Assembly: GCA_036872755.1 (NCBI GenBank)
Contig: JAVHNS010000016.1
Location: forward strand, 310,001-374,000
Direction of reading: 5' to 3'
Length of the DNA: 64,000 nucleotides
Origin: Orbilia blumenaviensis
Taxonomy: Eukaryota > Ascomycota > Orbiliomycetes > Orbiliales > Orbiliaceae
Positions 12,127-22,467 of the stretch are shown piece after piece. How positions within the stretch are numbered: position 1 is the stretch's first letter; every line of letters starts with the position of its first letter. A model generated the notes under the pieces. The model did not search any database. It had not been told where the DNA came from and was given only the letters and a program-made list of their open reading frames with translations. The position numbers and the translations under genes were made by a program.

Positions 12127-14314
12127 TCAGATCTTGTTAATCAAAGTACCAAACCCAGCAGCGTCTTTCGCGTGCATCCACCGAATGTATGCTTGCAGCT
12201 CCTTATCCAGCACCTGACGATCAGGGGGGATTCTCCGCCACTCCTCATCCCCAGGGGCAAATTCACTTCGGTACGCAACTAAGGGTGGGCTCGGAGTATC
12301 CCCGTCGCTCGCTTTACGTCTCTGAGGCTTGCCCACGGTTGTACCGTCAATGAACCCACCTTCCCCGGGTTTCATGCAGAATATCCGCCAGCTGTCAATT
12401 GCATATGTACCACACCCGTACACATCACCGATGATGCATCCCCACTTTCTGTTAAGGCCTGTTGGGTCTTGGGGTTTGTAATCCCCTCTAACTTTCCAGG
12501 ATTGTGGGCCACGAGGCTTGCTGTAGGGATCCATCAAATAAAAGTGATGTGCCATGAACCATACAGTCTTCGCCCTTGTCGAGTGTAAACCGAGAGGGTT
12601 AAACATGTCTTGTATTTTGTCCATGGAACTCGCCAGAAGATCACCTGGAGTGGGCCAGCGCCTAAGAAACTCTCGGAAAACCGGGATGGCTGAAGATGCC
12701 TTGGTTTTTTGGAGGAAAACAGTTGCGATTAAAAGATGGTACTACCCAAAACAAAAGAAAGGAAAAAAAAAGTTAGACCATTTATCGGCCAAAAACAGGT
12801 GTAGGATCCCTTCCGTAGGAAATTTGGGGTGATCAAGAGGTAGTACCCACAGGGTTGTGGCAGACCTCTTCTTGGATCAGTCCAAAGCGATCCGCGTCGA
12901 CAGGGGGCGGGACGATAATCGAGGTGCCTGCAGGAACTCGTTTCGAGGGTGAGCTAGACCCGAGATTCAAGACACTCTCAGAGACCATTTCCAGCGCAGT
13001 GCCCGCCGTGTCTAGCTTGGCTGGGGATTTCCTCTGTTGTTTAGTGGCGGATTTTTGTTCCTCAGAGGCACTTGCGACGTCGGCATCAGCAGTGCCTGAG
13101 GTCGACCTCTTGGCCCTCTTTGGTTTCGGGGTCTCAGAGTCGTCTGACTTCCGCTTTCTGGATTTTACTGGCTTGATTGAATCGGTCGTTGTATCTGCGC
13201 TGGCTTCAGGACTGGATGAAGACTCGTGCGGCTTTGGGCTAGTGCCTTCTGACGAAGCATCTGTACCTTCTTCCTTTTCTTCTCCTTCCTGGTGCTTCTT
13301 TTTATGTCTATGCTTCTTTTTCGATTCCCCGTCACGTTCCTTCTTGTGTTTCTTTTCCTCCTTCCTCCTTCGTCGTTCTTCCTTGCGTTGCTTCTTAAGT
13401 TCCTTCTCGATCTTCCTCTCCTCCTTCGTCCGCTTTTTCTCTTCTTTAGGTTCAGCTGTCGCTGGCGCAGAAGCCTTCGCAATAGTTGGCTTCTTTTTCG
13501 AAACACCAGGCGCCTTGTTCGATCCTGATGCATCACCCTCACCTTTCCAATTTCCGTACAACCTGATATTTTCAATAGCAGTGGTAACTGATGGATCGGT
13601 AGGCAGCCTGGGCTTTCGCATACAAAAGCTAGCATACTGTTCCCAGTCGAAATCCTCCCCATATTTCAGGAGTAGATCCGCTTCATCGCCACCTGCGGAT
13701 GCAGGCGCCCTAATCCTTTTTGCTGAGGCTTTAGGAGGCTTCTCAGGCGTTGCGCGCTTTGGTGTCTTCGATGGTGTCTTCGACGGTGTCTTCGACGGAG
13801 GCTTCGCAGCATCCTTTGATCCTTTTTCGGCTTCTTTAGCTGGCTTCTTTGCAGAGGCAGCTTTGGGTGTTTTCGTCGATTTGTCAGTTTTTACCTTTTC
13901 AGGTGTCTCTTCGCTAGCATTCGCCATTTGATCCTGCTTTTTCGCACGAGGGGTAGTTGTCGAAGCGCTACGTGTGACTCTCTTGCTAAGCAACAGTGGT
14001 GGTACTCTTATCGGGGAGCGGAATGTCCTGGGCCTAAGGCGCCGAGTAGATGTCTGCGGCGTCGCATCCGCGAAATAAGGGCTGGTCTCTGTGAAGGACC
14101 CTTCCGACGGAAGAACCGGATTCGGTTCTGATTGTTCATCTAATGCATCCTCGGCATTCGAAGCATCTGCGACGGGTTCAGGGGCATCTATATCCGCTCC
14201 TTCCTCCTGGACACTTGGGGCGACTGTTTCTTCGACAAGCTTTTGGATCCGGCTGGATGCCCGCCTCCCCCTTCCAGTAGATCCCTCCATAGCTTGTTCA
14301 GTTGGATTATCCAT
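12127..14314 (-). CDS. MBD4-like mismatch-specific DNA glycosylase (HhH-GPD) with long charged N-terminus
   Basis: Two exons: 14314-12851 and 12741-12127 (intron GTGGGT...GGGTAG), giving 692 residues. The join restores EEVCHNP-YHLLIATVFLQKTKA, the entry helix of the MBD4-type glycosylase fold (human MBD4: HDPWKLLIATIFL). Then come RRWPTPGDL, FNPLGLHSTRAKT and the helix-hairpin-helix YGCGTYAIDSWRIFC. In the last, Asp604 occupies the position of the catalytic Asp of human MBD4 (GNDSYRIFC). MBD4 removes T or U from G mismatches made by deamination of (methyl)cytosine. The N-terminal 480 residues have no methyl-CpG-binding domain. They are low in complexity: a KTPS repeat (about 173-185), a small conserved-looking patch FDWEQYASFCMRKPRLP (222-238), a Lys/Glu/Arg-rich helix (about 290-350) and a basic cluster KSRKRKS. 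Nuclear location is inferred. Confidence 0.88.
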
Positions 14315-15075
14315 CCTATCCCTCCCGAAAACTTAAAACGTACAATTCGTTGAATGGAAGGGATGTATTGAGGTTCTGGTCGTGCGATCAATCAACAAAT
14401 GCGATCTCAACAACAAAACAACGGGGAAGGAGGAAAAAAAAAAAAAAAAAAAAACTTGGATGTTGAGAAATGTGGGGACTTACGAATTAGGATGCGCTGA
14501 AGGTATATATCAAGTCAAGGGGAGCGATGCAAACGAATGTATCAAGGGGGGTAGTACTCGACAGGTCGCTGATAAACGTTAAAGGGAAGAGAAGGGGGCC
14601 AGAGAAAGAATGTTATCATGATCCCCTTCTTCGTGTATCCTCGCGTTGATGAAATCAAATCAAGATTGGACGCGTCGTTCTTGGTGGCGGCTCGAATCCT
14701 GTGTTACGGGGTTCGGCAAGATCTTGGCTGTGACTTTGCCCCTTTGGGAGAGGTTTTGGAAAATACCACAACAACGCCAGGTACTTCTCGTGATGCAAAA
14801 GTGCTATTGTTGCAGTGAGCTCAACGTAACGCGAAGGCTTATATTTCCACATTTACAGAAGCGCTGATAGGTATAGTATAGGACCGAGACTAGTATAGTT
14901 TCTGGGACACCGGAAAGAAATTTTTTTAAAAAAAATTAGGGAATAAAGTGCAGTTGATAATCTAGTAAACTTGCTAAATGTTTGATAAAATCCAAAAGAT
15001 ACCGAAATCCAGGCGCCATCATAGATCAAAACGTCGCCACTGAAATAATTACCCCCCTCTCTCTCTATCTCGATT
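14315..15075. other. Promoter-side interval of the glycosylase gene
   Basis: About 760 bp between the start of the glycosylase gene and the stop of the next minus-strand gene. It holds a 21-nt poly(A) run at 14434-14454 and further A/T-rich stretches near 14930. No gene is seen. Confidence 0.55.
14434..14454. repeat. Poly(A) tract, 21 nt
   Basis: An uninterrupted run of 21 A on the plus strand, about 120 bp upstream of the glycosylase start codon, where it would be a poly(dA:dT) nucleosome-depleting element if it belongs to that promoter. Confidence 0.9.
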
Positions 15076-16656
15076 TTACCGTAGCGTCAAGACGTCAGGA
15101 CTCGAATTTGTCCCGGTGTCTAGTATGGCCTTCTTGCCAACGCCCCGTCCGTCACTAACACCCTTTCCTTGCTTAAAAACCTCAGTCATGGAAATATACT
15201 TTGGTTTATCCTTGTTCTTCACAATCGTTCTCGACCTTTGTTTCCGAGGCGACTGCCTTGACTTATTGGACTTCGCAAGTAATTTAAAAAACTTCGCATT
15301 TTCATCGGTATCCCTAGGACTGACTTTAGGATCTCTTGTGGTCACAATTGGTGCGGAGGTAGCTGGCTGATTTGGGTCTGGAGCCTGTGGACATTCATTG
15401 ATGGCTAATACCACTGCTTTAGGGTTTGCATCTTCATCCGTCTGGTGACCCTCAATTTTCACACAGGGCTCATTTCCTTCGCTTATAGAGTTGCAAGTGC
15501 GAGATGCGCTATCTGATCGCCTATTTCTTCGTCTCTTTTTCTTTTTCAAAGAACTAGGCTCGCTTATTGAAGACTCCTCTGAGCAGCGGCCCAATGATGC
15601 ACCCCTAATAACCTCACTGTCGGTATATTCTTCTTTTCCTTGTTTCTCGAAGCCTTGCTGCGAGGAAAAATAAACCTTCTGACTCTCTTCCAGTTCGCGA
15701 CACACCTCGGCACGAACATCTCCCCATCCTTCTGGCTGTTCAAGAACCATCGGAATCCCATGCGTGTAGGGTTTATGTGTTGGCTCTACTGATGTTGGCG
15801 GTGCCCATATTTTCCGTTCAGCATTGTTCCCGGAGCACCCGGTTCGTTCTTCAGAAGCCTGAGGCGATTGGGTTTCAAGCTTTGTGTCGGATATTTGGTC
15901 TCCCTCTCTCGTCCCTCCTCTTGCGCTTTGGTCTACAATATCTGCTATGGTTTTCTCGAGTTCGCTGACTTTTGAATCAACGCTCCTAGAGATAGCCTCA
16001 AGCTGCTTTGCAACGATCCTTTTTAGAGTCATTAGTTCCCCTACCCGGTCCTCCAGAGTCTTAGTGTCGCCGTTCAAGCGAACAATCTTATCGGCGACAT
16101 TCTCTTGCTTCTCCACCATCTGGTCAATTATCCATGGTTGGACATGCCTAATATCCCCCTCCATTTCGTCACATCGCTTTTTCAGAGCAATCAGACAAGC
16201 TGCGAATTCTTCCTGGAACCTTTCAAACTCTTGGAGCTTTCCGATTGTTTGCTGTATTAGGTAGACAGAATTCGTGGGTTTAGTGGCTTGGTCAACGCAT
16301 TTCCCTTGATTCGAGACCCAGTGGTGTTCCGCCATCAAAGTCTCAGTTCTATCCTGGCATTCGCGCAAGTCTTTCCAAAGCCTTGATACATCCCTCGCAT
16401 CGCGTCGTTGTTTTCTTTCTACTTCTGAGATTCGAAGCTCCCAGGGATGCTCGTCGAGTCCTCCTAATTTCTCTTCAAGTAGGGAAAGCTCGTATTTGCA
16501 ATCGCATGGGTGCTCTGGTTTGTGGTGACGAAGTTTGGTCTCGAGCGCGATAACGCGCATTTCTAATGTTGGGGTTTGGATAGATGGCGACGCCCGTAAG
16601 TCCAATGAGGATCCGGGCATAGGAATATGGTGTATATCTGATGCAAGCATTTCCAT
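15076..16656 (-). CDS. Uncharacterised coiled-coil protein
   Basis: A single-exon frame of 526 residues. The start chosen is the first ATG (MEMLASDIHHIP); the frame is open 14 codons further up but without an ATG. I do not recognise a family. Residues about 30-260 are strongly charged heptad-like helices (LEEKLGGLDEHPWELRISE, LKKRCDEMEGDIRHVQPW, VGELMTLKRIVAKQLEAI), predicted to form coiled coils. The middle is polar and disordered. A basic cluster KKKKRRRNRR (about residue 380) could be a nuclear localisation signal, and the C-terminus is also basic (RQSPRKQRSRT). It lies 434 bp downstream of the protease-like gene on the same strand, so the two could be functionally related, but nothing shows this directly. 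Confidence 0.7.
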   Translation of the reverse strand: MEMLASDIHHIPMPGSSLDLRASPSIQTPTLEMRVIALETKLRHHKPEHPCDCKYELSLLEEKLGGLDEHPWELRISEVERKQRRDARDVSRLWKDLRECQDRTETLMAEHHWVSNQGKCVDQATKPTNSVYLIQQTIGKLQEFERFQEEFAACLIALKKRCDEMEGDIRHVQPWIIDQMVEKQENVADKIVRLNGDTKTLEDRVGELMTLKRIVAKQLEAISRSVDSKVSELEKTIADIVDQSARGGTREGDQISDTKLETQSPQASEERTGCSGNNAERKIWAPPTSVEPTHKPYTHGIPMVLEQPEGWGDVRAEVCRELEESQKVYFSSQQGFEKQGKEEYTDSEVIRGASLGRCSEESSISEPSSLKKKKRRRNRRSDSASRTCNSISEGNEPCVKIEGHQTDEDANPKAVVLAINECPQAPDPNQPATSAPIVTTRDPKVSPRDTDENAKFFKLLAKSNKSRQSPRKQRSRTIVKNKDKPKYISMTEVFKQGKGVSDGRGVGKKAILDTGTNSSPDVLTLR

Positions 16657-17090
16657 TGTTCGACACGCATGGTAAATGTAACGGCAATACAATATCAATA
16701 TGGTACCAGTATCGATAGGAAAACCGAACCCACGGTTCCATGATATGCAGGCGCGCTGCAGGCAGGGACCAGGAACCTCAATTCAGGGGGCTCGGCTAGG
16801 CTAAGGTCTCGTCCCCACGACAACATAAAATCCCAACAACTATGGAACATGAACAGCACGTTTAAAACTCCCCGGACCCCTTTGAGATGTCAAGGCTTTA
16901 ACTAGGCTTTTGATGAGGCTCGTACATACATGTAGAAATAAATTTATTGCTTGCCCTCTGTTTGAACGCACACAGCAAAATCTTTCTTTTTTTTCCTTTT
17001 TCCTTTTTTACCTCTCTTCTTTTTCATTCTCTTTTGTTTTTTATGCCAGAGCTGTGGTCAACAGCGTCTGGGACCAAGACTAGCCAGAGC
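16657..17090. other. Interval between coiled-coil and protease-like genes
   Basis: 434 bp between two minus-strand genes. It includes a pyrimidine-rich stretch on the plus strand (about 16980-17040), which is downstream of the protease-like stop codon and may belong to its 3' UTR. No gene is seen. Confidence 0.5.
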
Positions 17091-19979
17091 TCAAGTCGAA
17101 GCTGATATCAACCTGTCCAGAGCAGCTAGTAGCTGTTTCCGTTGAAGGTCCCTACTCCGGACCGTCTCAAACCTTCCCAGTCTGCCGGGCACTAAGTAGC
17201 CCTTATCCTCCTTTTCACGCTCGATCTCTATATTCAACTTGATGATCTCCAATCTATTCTTAAGCATTTTTATTTCGAGTGCAATTAATTCCCTGTAGGC
17301 TAGGATGCTTTCCCTCTCAGTTTTGGTCTGGCGTAAACTGTCATCTAATTTTCGAATTTCTTGTTGAATAGATAGTTGTGAATATTTCGCGTCGCTCATA
17401 TCGTCTTCTAGGTCGCATTGCTTGTTAAGCAGGGTTTCTATGGTTTCCGCAGGATGCCTTTTCCTAGCTGCAACGAACCACCGTTTCAATCGTTCACCAG
17501 CCGGTATATCCTGTTCTTGCACCGCGTTGAATCCATACGTCTTATCCTTGCGACCCTCTGAGACCTGAGCCACGGCTGTCATGATAAATTCGGCGCGCAT
17601 TGGAGGTTGAGGCTGGTTTTGCAGGCTGGTTTTCAAGGGTTGTTCGCGCTGGGATACCCCTCTTGTATTTGCCACGATCTTGGGGAGCAGTATCTCGAGT
17701 TGTTTCTGTCGGTATTTGTTCATCGTCGCCTCACTCACAATTTCCGTTGGCTTTTCTAGTTTAGGTTTGGTAGAGTCCACGTCTTCGAAGAGGAGCCGTT
17801 GGTGATGAAGAACTAGATTCCGAAGTGCCTCGCGGCTAGCAAACTGGTCGGCCTCTTCTATGGAAGTATGCATCCCATCCCAAAGCGATGCTCCATATAG
17901 GATCCCCTCTATATAAACTGTGCTCAGAGAACGTATATTCAGCTTGTTTGGAACAGCGACCTCGTTGTGGCGATATGTTGGAGATTTGAGATCGAATTTA
18001 TCACAGTATTCGACCAGCTCGGTAGCGTAGTCCCGGCTGTGAGCCGTGAGGGTTGGGGTTTGGGATATCGATGCCTGCAATGGCACTTGAATTTGGGTTA
18101 CGGGCTCATTAGTTGCACCTAACAAATATTCGTGTGTAGCCAGAGGCTTCTCGATAGGCTCAAAGAGCCATTGGACTACATCTTGGTCAGAACAAGACGT
18201 CGGCGTTGAACATCGAGATATTGGTGCGTCCCCAAGGATCCTCTTGAACTGAAGTTGCTGATCAGCCGTGACCGGCATTGGCCATGGAGGTAATGATGAA
18301 AAATCTTCATTTTTAGTGATCTCTGGCATGAGACAAATGGCCTCTCCAGACAAAGTTTCCTCAGTCGTAGTAAACATCGGCTCGTTATCATCTAGAAGCA
18401 GCCGACCCTCTATATCGCTTTTAACTGGCAATTCGATGGACTGGGCATTGAGATGATTCGCCATTTGCCTAATAGTATCCTCGAATGGAACGATGTAGGC
18501 CTCATCAAAGATATCAACAGCAATTATGTGGCCATAAAGAGCGTGCTTAAATGCAGATGTATGATCTAGCACCCATGAACCACAATCTCCTACAGATACT
18601 TCTATAGAGCAAGTCAGCTGATCGTTTCATGACGTAAACACTATATGTAGCAAGGCCGGTAACCCACGGTCTTGATCTGAGTCCCAGGTCATATTGTATA
18701 CTCTCGCCATTTTGTTAGAAGGAGATTGGTGCATGAATGCAGGCTTGGTATTGATTGTGCCGTTGAGGTACCCTGGTTCTGTTCCCGGCTGGTATAAAAC
18801 TCGCCGCCCGGTAGCATCCCCATATCTTCGAAAATATACGTGATCGACTTCGATGTTAGCAGGCCCATCGTTTCGGTCAATGGATCTTGTGATCAAGTTC
18901 ATCTTCTTCCTCCCATCATCAACCAATTCAATAAGGCTCCAATCGAGATTGTAGTGTTCCGGTTCGCTGGTAGAAGCTGCCAACTGTGTGGTGCCATGAA
19001 TAGCAAGGCCAATTGGGGCTGTGGGCTTTACAACCTTCCCGATCTTTGTCCACCCGAAGTTGCACCCGCCATCTTCGGTTGGGACATGTATATCAAGTGA
19101 TGAAACAGTCGTAGACACTGAACTTGCCTCGCTGGAGCTTTCGTCTTCGGATTCTGCTTCAGACTCAGACCCTTCCGAAAGATCTCCAATAGATTCTTCA
19201 TCATTGAACGTATCCTCATCCACAATATGACCCGCCGTCATACCATACAGTTTTGTTGCACCGTCATGGTAGACTACCTTTAAAATCCCTCCTAGCGTTG
19301 CCATTTTTGCTTTCCCATCATGAACAATTTTTATGCTTTCGCCACAGTTTGTATCGCCTAAATAAACCTCCTCCCGACCAAACACGTTGGGTATATCGGC
19401 ACTCACTCTAGTAGGAGCTGATGTGATAACTAAGACAGGCAGAGGCGGTAGATTTTCCGTCCCCTCACATTGTTGTTTTATTTCTTTTTTTGAGAAAAAC
19501 TTCGTAAGCTTCTTTGTAGACCCTGCGTCGCATAGGATAACGATGTACGGCCTCTTTGAATTCTCATCCTCTCCAAAGACCTTGACTTTCCAAGCCATGA
19601 ATTTAGGTTTCAGCTTGCTCTTTAGAGGGCGATCATAAAGCTGTACAAGATCTTGAAACCGGGAATAGAATTCATCGGGGATCTCAGCATCGCGGAATAA
19701 TACTAACTCAGGTTGCTTCGATTTGGCGAAAAACCCTATACCAGGGAAAGACTTTGAGGACCGAGAGATTGGGTCTTGGGTGACAATTATCCGATCCTGG
19801 GACTGCACTTCCGCGTTTTTAGGTTTGGCAGTGATACTATCCCGTGAGAAGTAGCCAGAGTCGACAGACTGACTTTCATTATTGCGTCCTGGGCTTGTGG
19901 CTTCTTGGTTGTGTGAAGCCGCTGAGTTTATCGGTAATTCTTCGGTATCCGTATGGAAGTGGGCGAGCTCCGACTCCAT
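17091..19979 (-). CDS. Large protein with chymotrypsin-like protease core, predicted Cys nucleophile (GDCGSW)
   Basis: Two exons: 19979-18668 and 18601-17091, giving 940 residues. The intron (GTGGGT...CTATAG, branch CTGAC) joins NMTWDSDQD to QVSVGDCGSWVLDH. Treating the halves as separate genes would cut the catalytic domain in two. The core has the order of a trypsin-fold peptidase: LGGILKV then LYGMTAGHIVD (His251), NLDWSLIEL (Asp346), and GDCGSWVLD with Cys444 where classical enzymes have GDSG. ALYGHIIAVDIFDEAYIVPFEDTI then matches the conserved strand after the nucleophile in a widespread but uncharacterised fungal family. An acidic Ser/Glu-rich linker (about 256-290) lies between His and Asp. 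The C-terminal 150 residues are helical and charged, likely coiled coil. No signal peptide is seen, so it is probably intracellular. Activity is inferred; a degenerate, non-catalytic fold is possible. Confidence 0.8.
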
Positions 19980-20572
19980 TTTGACTTGCTTAATGAAATA
20001 ACGACGTTGACTCGGCTTAAGCGTTAAGTAATCATCTTGGGCTTTTTCAGCTTCGTTGGAGAGGAGGTCCCGAACGGTGCCGCTAGTCGACGACGGCTTC
20101 GCTATGCAATGTGCAACGGCACTCGTGTACCCTGCGTCGTTGAGAAGTCTGTTCCTCTATCTGCCCGGCCAATCAAGCTCACCGGGTCAATGTCAGGCCA
20201 GACTAAGTATACATACTCTTAAAAATTAAGGCTGATAAATTTGACTGAGCAGGTAACATGCATCATGGGCAGCTCTTGGGAATGTGCGTTGTGGATCGTA
20301 CTCCGCCTCAAACCTTGCATAAGCATAGACATAAGCCCGGGAGTGGCACAGCTGGCCCGCATTGCATTTGAATAATTGGTCTGTAGCATGTAGGATCGAA
20401 TTGAATCCTGTATTTACAGACTCTATTCCGATCAGTCAATAAGTGGTAGGTGGGTGCACTGGCGCCTTCAACGCTGATTCGAACCCGAATTTTCGTTATT
20501 TAACCTTCGATATATACCTTTATTTTTTGAGTGCTTGCTATCGTTTTCTTGCAACTTTCAGCGTGCAATCCA
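19980..20572. other. Divergent interval between protease-like and membrane-tailed genes
   Basis: About 590 bp between divergent starts. TTTCAG at 20555-20560 resembles a splice acceptor, so an upstream exon of the plus-strand gene in this interval cannot be excluded. No independent gene is seen. Confidence 0.45.
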
Positions 20573-21944
20573 ATGGCCGGAGTATCTCTCACGGGCATAT
20601 CCCTACAAGTGCTTCATACGCCGTCAACTTCTTCCCTGGCGAATACGACAGACGACAACCGCAGAGGGCTTTGCCGAGCGCTATGGGGTTGGAAGTTCTG
20701 CGATTCCTGCGAAGCTTCCGGAGCATGCGCCCTCGTGTCATGTCCGAGGAATCGGATCCCATCGTTGGGAAGGTACTTCGGGCATTATAAAGAGCTTGTT
20801 TGTTCATATAGCCACGACCTTGAGTACCATAGAAAGGACGCTGTTGTCAGTTCTCACGAAGAAATATTCGACGTTATCAGAATCTTGAAAGAACAACCAA
20901 ATATAACACGAGATGCACTTGCGCGACAAGCGTTCAGAGATCCCACTAATATGGGAATGGAGTCGGAACAAGAGCACGTAGTCGGGCTAGCTGTAAAGGC
21001 TCTTACAATGGTATATTCTACCCATTGGCTTAAACAGAACGCTGAACACGATAATGGAGACCTGGTATCGCCTAATTGGATGAAAGATGTACCTTTCCAT
21101 GAATTTCTTGAAGGATTATTTCCGATGACCGATCATCCTGGATTTGGTGAAGATTCTTCATCTTCATTTTGGGAACTGAAGAGTAATATAACGGGCAGTA
21201 AGCTCATTCGAAGAGGAGGCTTAACCTTTGCACCTACAGAGGACCTTAGCAACCATCTTAAGCTTAATAGAAGGACTGGAGTTATAGAAATATTTCATTA
21301 CACAGCCTTCTTAAAGGAGAACCTTAGAATCACGAAATACATCAAAGAGGCTATGGGTATAGAGGAAAGCATTCGTCTGTTAGTATTTAAACCCATATAA
21401 TGGTCACCCCTAATTTTTGCATATAAGTAAACAGTAAAGCCCCGAAAAATTAGAGATGGGGCAGGTACAAGTAATGCAAATATAATAAAAAAGAATACAA
21501 ACTTACAGAACGCTAATATATCGTTGATCTAGGGGCGCACTCCCTCGTCAGCTGGCACTTGAAGCCCTTGATTCAATCCAAAAAATTATATTCCCACTCT
21601 CTGATCCATCAGCTGTCACTTTGCTCCAACGACTAGTTGTTGACAAAAATTTCGATGAAGACTGCCTTCGATTCGAGGCATCTGCCATACGACAGCCGCA
21701 TGAAACCAACACGCGGTATCTTTACTTTGGTGCAAGGCTTGCCGATATCTACGACGAGTTAGAGAATCCAACACCTCGAGGGTTCATTTCTCGATGGGCC
21801 AAACGCAAAGGTGCCGGTCACGCCAATATTGCGACGATTGTGGCCGTTGTGATCGCACTCATTTTTGGACTCGTGACCCTGGGACTGGGTGGTTTCCAAG
21901 CATGGATCTCCTGGCAGCAGTGGAAGCATCCGATTGACGGTTAG
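20573..21944 (+). CDS. Uncharacterised fungal family protein with C-terminal membrane segment; N-terminal region apparently frameshifted
   Basis: The body lies in two exons: up to 21378 and 21533-21944 (intron opens GTTAGT and closes ATCTAG). The join gives ESIRLGALPRQLALEALDSIQ. Recognisable stretches are RYFGHYKELVCSYSHDLEYHRKDA, MKDVPFHEFLEGLFPMTDHPGFGE, FWELKSNITGSKLIRRGGL, LRFEASAIRQP, YFGARLADIYDELENPTPRG, and a tail helix ANIATIVAVVIALIFGLV followed by WISWQQWKHP. I recall this as an expanded, functionally unknown ascomycete family with a C-terminal membrane anchor. The start codon used (20573) opens the frame of the body. However, upstream of about 20770 the family-like peptide (FFPGEYDRRQPQRALPS, FLRSFRSMRPRVMSEESDP) is in another frame, one base out. 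This indicates a one-base insertion, a sequencing error or a damaged gene. Confidence 0.6.
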
Positions 21945-22467
21945 TCATTTGCGATCCGACGAGCTGGGCATCAGTAGACGGCTGCAGCTGCTATTGGTAT
22001 TGGATTCAACAGGTAGGCATTTCGATGTTGGATGTATTACATTCATCGGATCGCACGCATTGTTTGAGTTAGGTGGCGAATTTTTCCGTGCCATCCAGGA
22101 AGTAAGCTTCGTTTCTTGGAGGATGCGTTATCAATAGCTTTCTGAACTTCGAATCGATTCGTACGATCGCTCTTACTACTAATTGCTGCATACTCAGCTG
22201 CTAGCTGTTGTCGGTCCCCTTCCGGAACCCGATGTTATGACGCATGTGAATCCCAGTCGGAGTTGAAAGTAGTTAAGTCCGAAGTCTTCCCTACTTGGCC
22301 TTCTACAACATTCGATGGCGGCCTTTGTGTTGTGGACGGTGACATAATCCTCCACCCCACCATCCCGCTCCATCACCGCCTTTTAAACCTTCTACAGTCT
22401 CGAATAGCCTCGTCAGCTTCAACATCACACCTCATTGGATCCATAAAACGAGCACAACCACTTCAGT
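21945..22467. other. Intergenic interval upstream of the GHITM-like gene
   Basis: About 520 bp. The part just before 22468 is rich in C and T, common in fungal promoters close to the transcription start. No gene is seen. Confidence 0.45.

Noticed and set aside
12127..12624. The 165-codon frame as an independent small gene
   Set aside because: It begins in the middle of the glycosylase domain; splicing from 12851 to 12741 gives a continuous MBD4-like domain.
13292..13931. Long plus-strand frames opposite the glycosylase gene (rich in Ser, Phe and Leu)
   Set aside because: They are antisense shadows of the Lys/Glu/Arg-rich N-terminus, whose codons leave the opposite strand free of stops.
16657..16698. 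Extension of the coiled-coil protein by 14 codons
   Set aside because: The extended start would be TTG; the first ATG in frame is at 16656.
17091..18572. The 493-codon frame as a separate gene starting at GTG
   Set aside because: The codon at its start is an internal Val of VSVGDCGSWVLDH; the frame is the second exon of the protease-like gene and completes its catalytic core.
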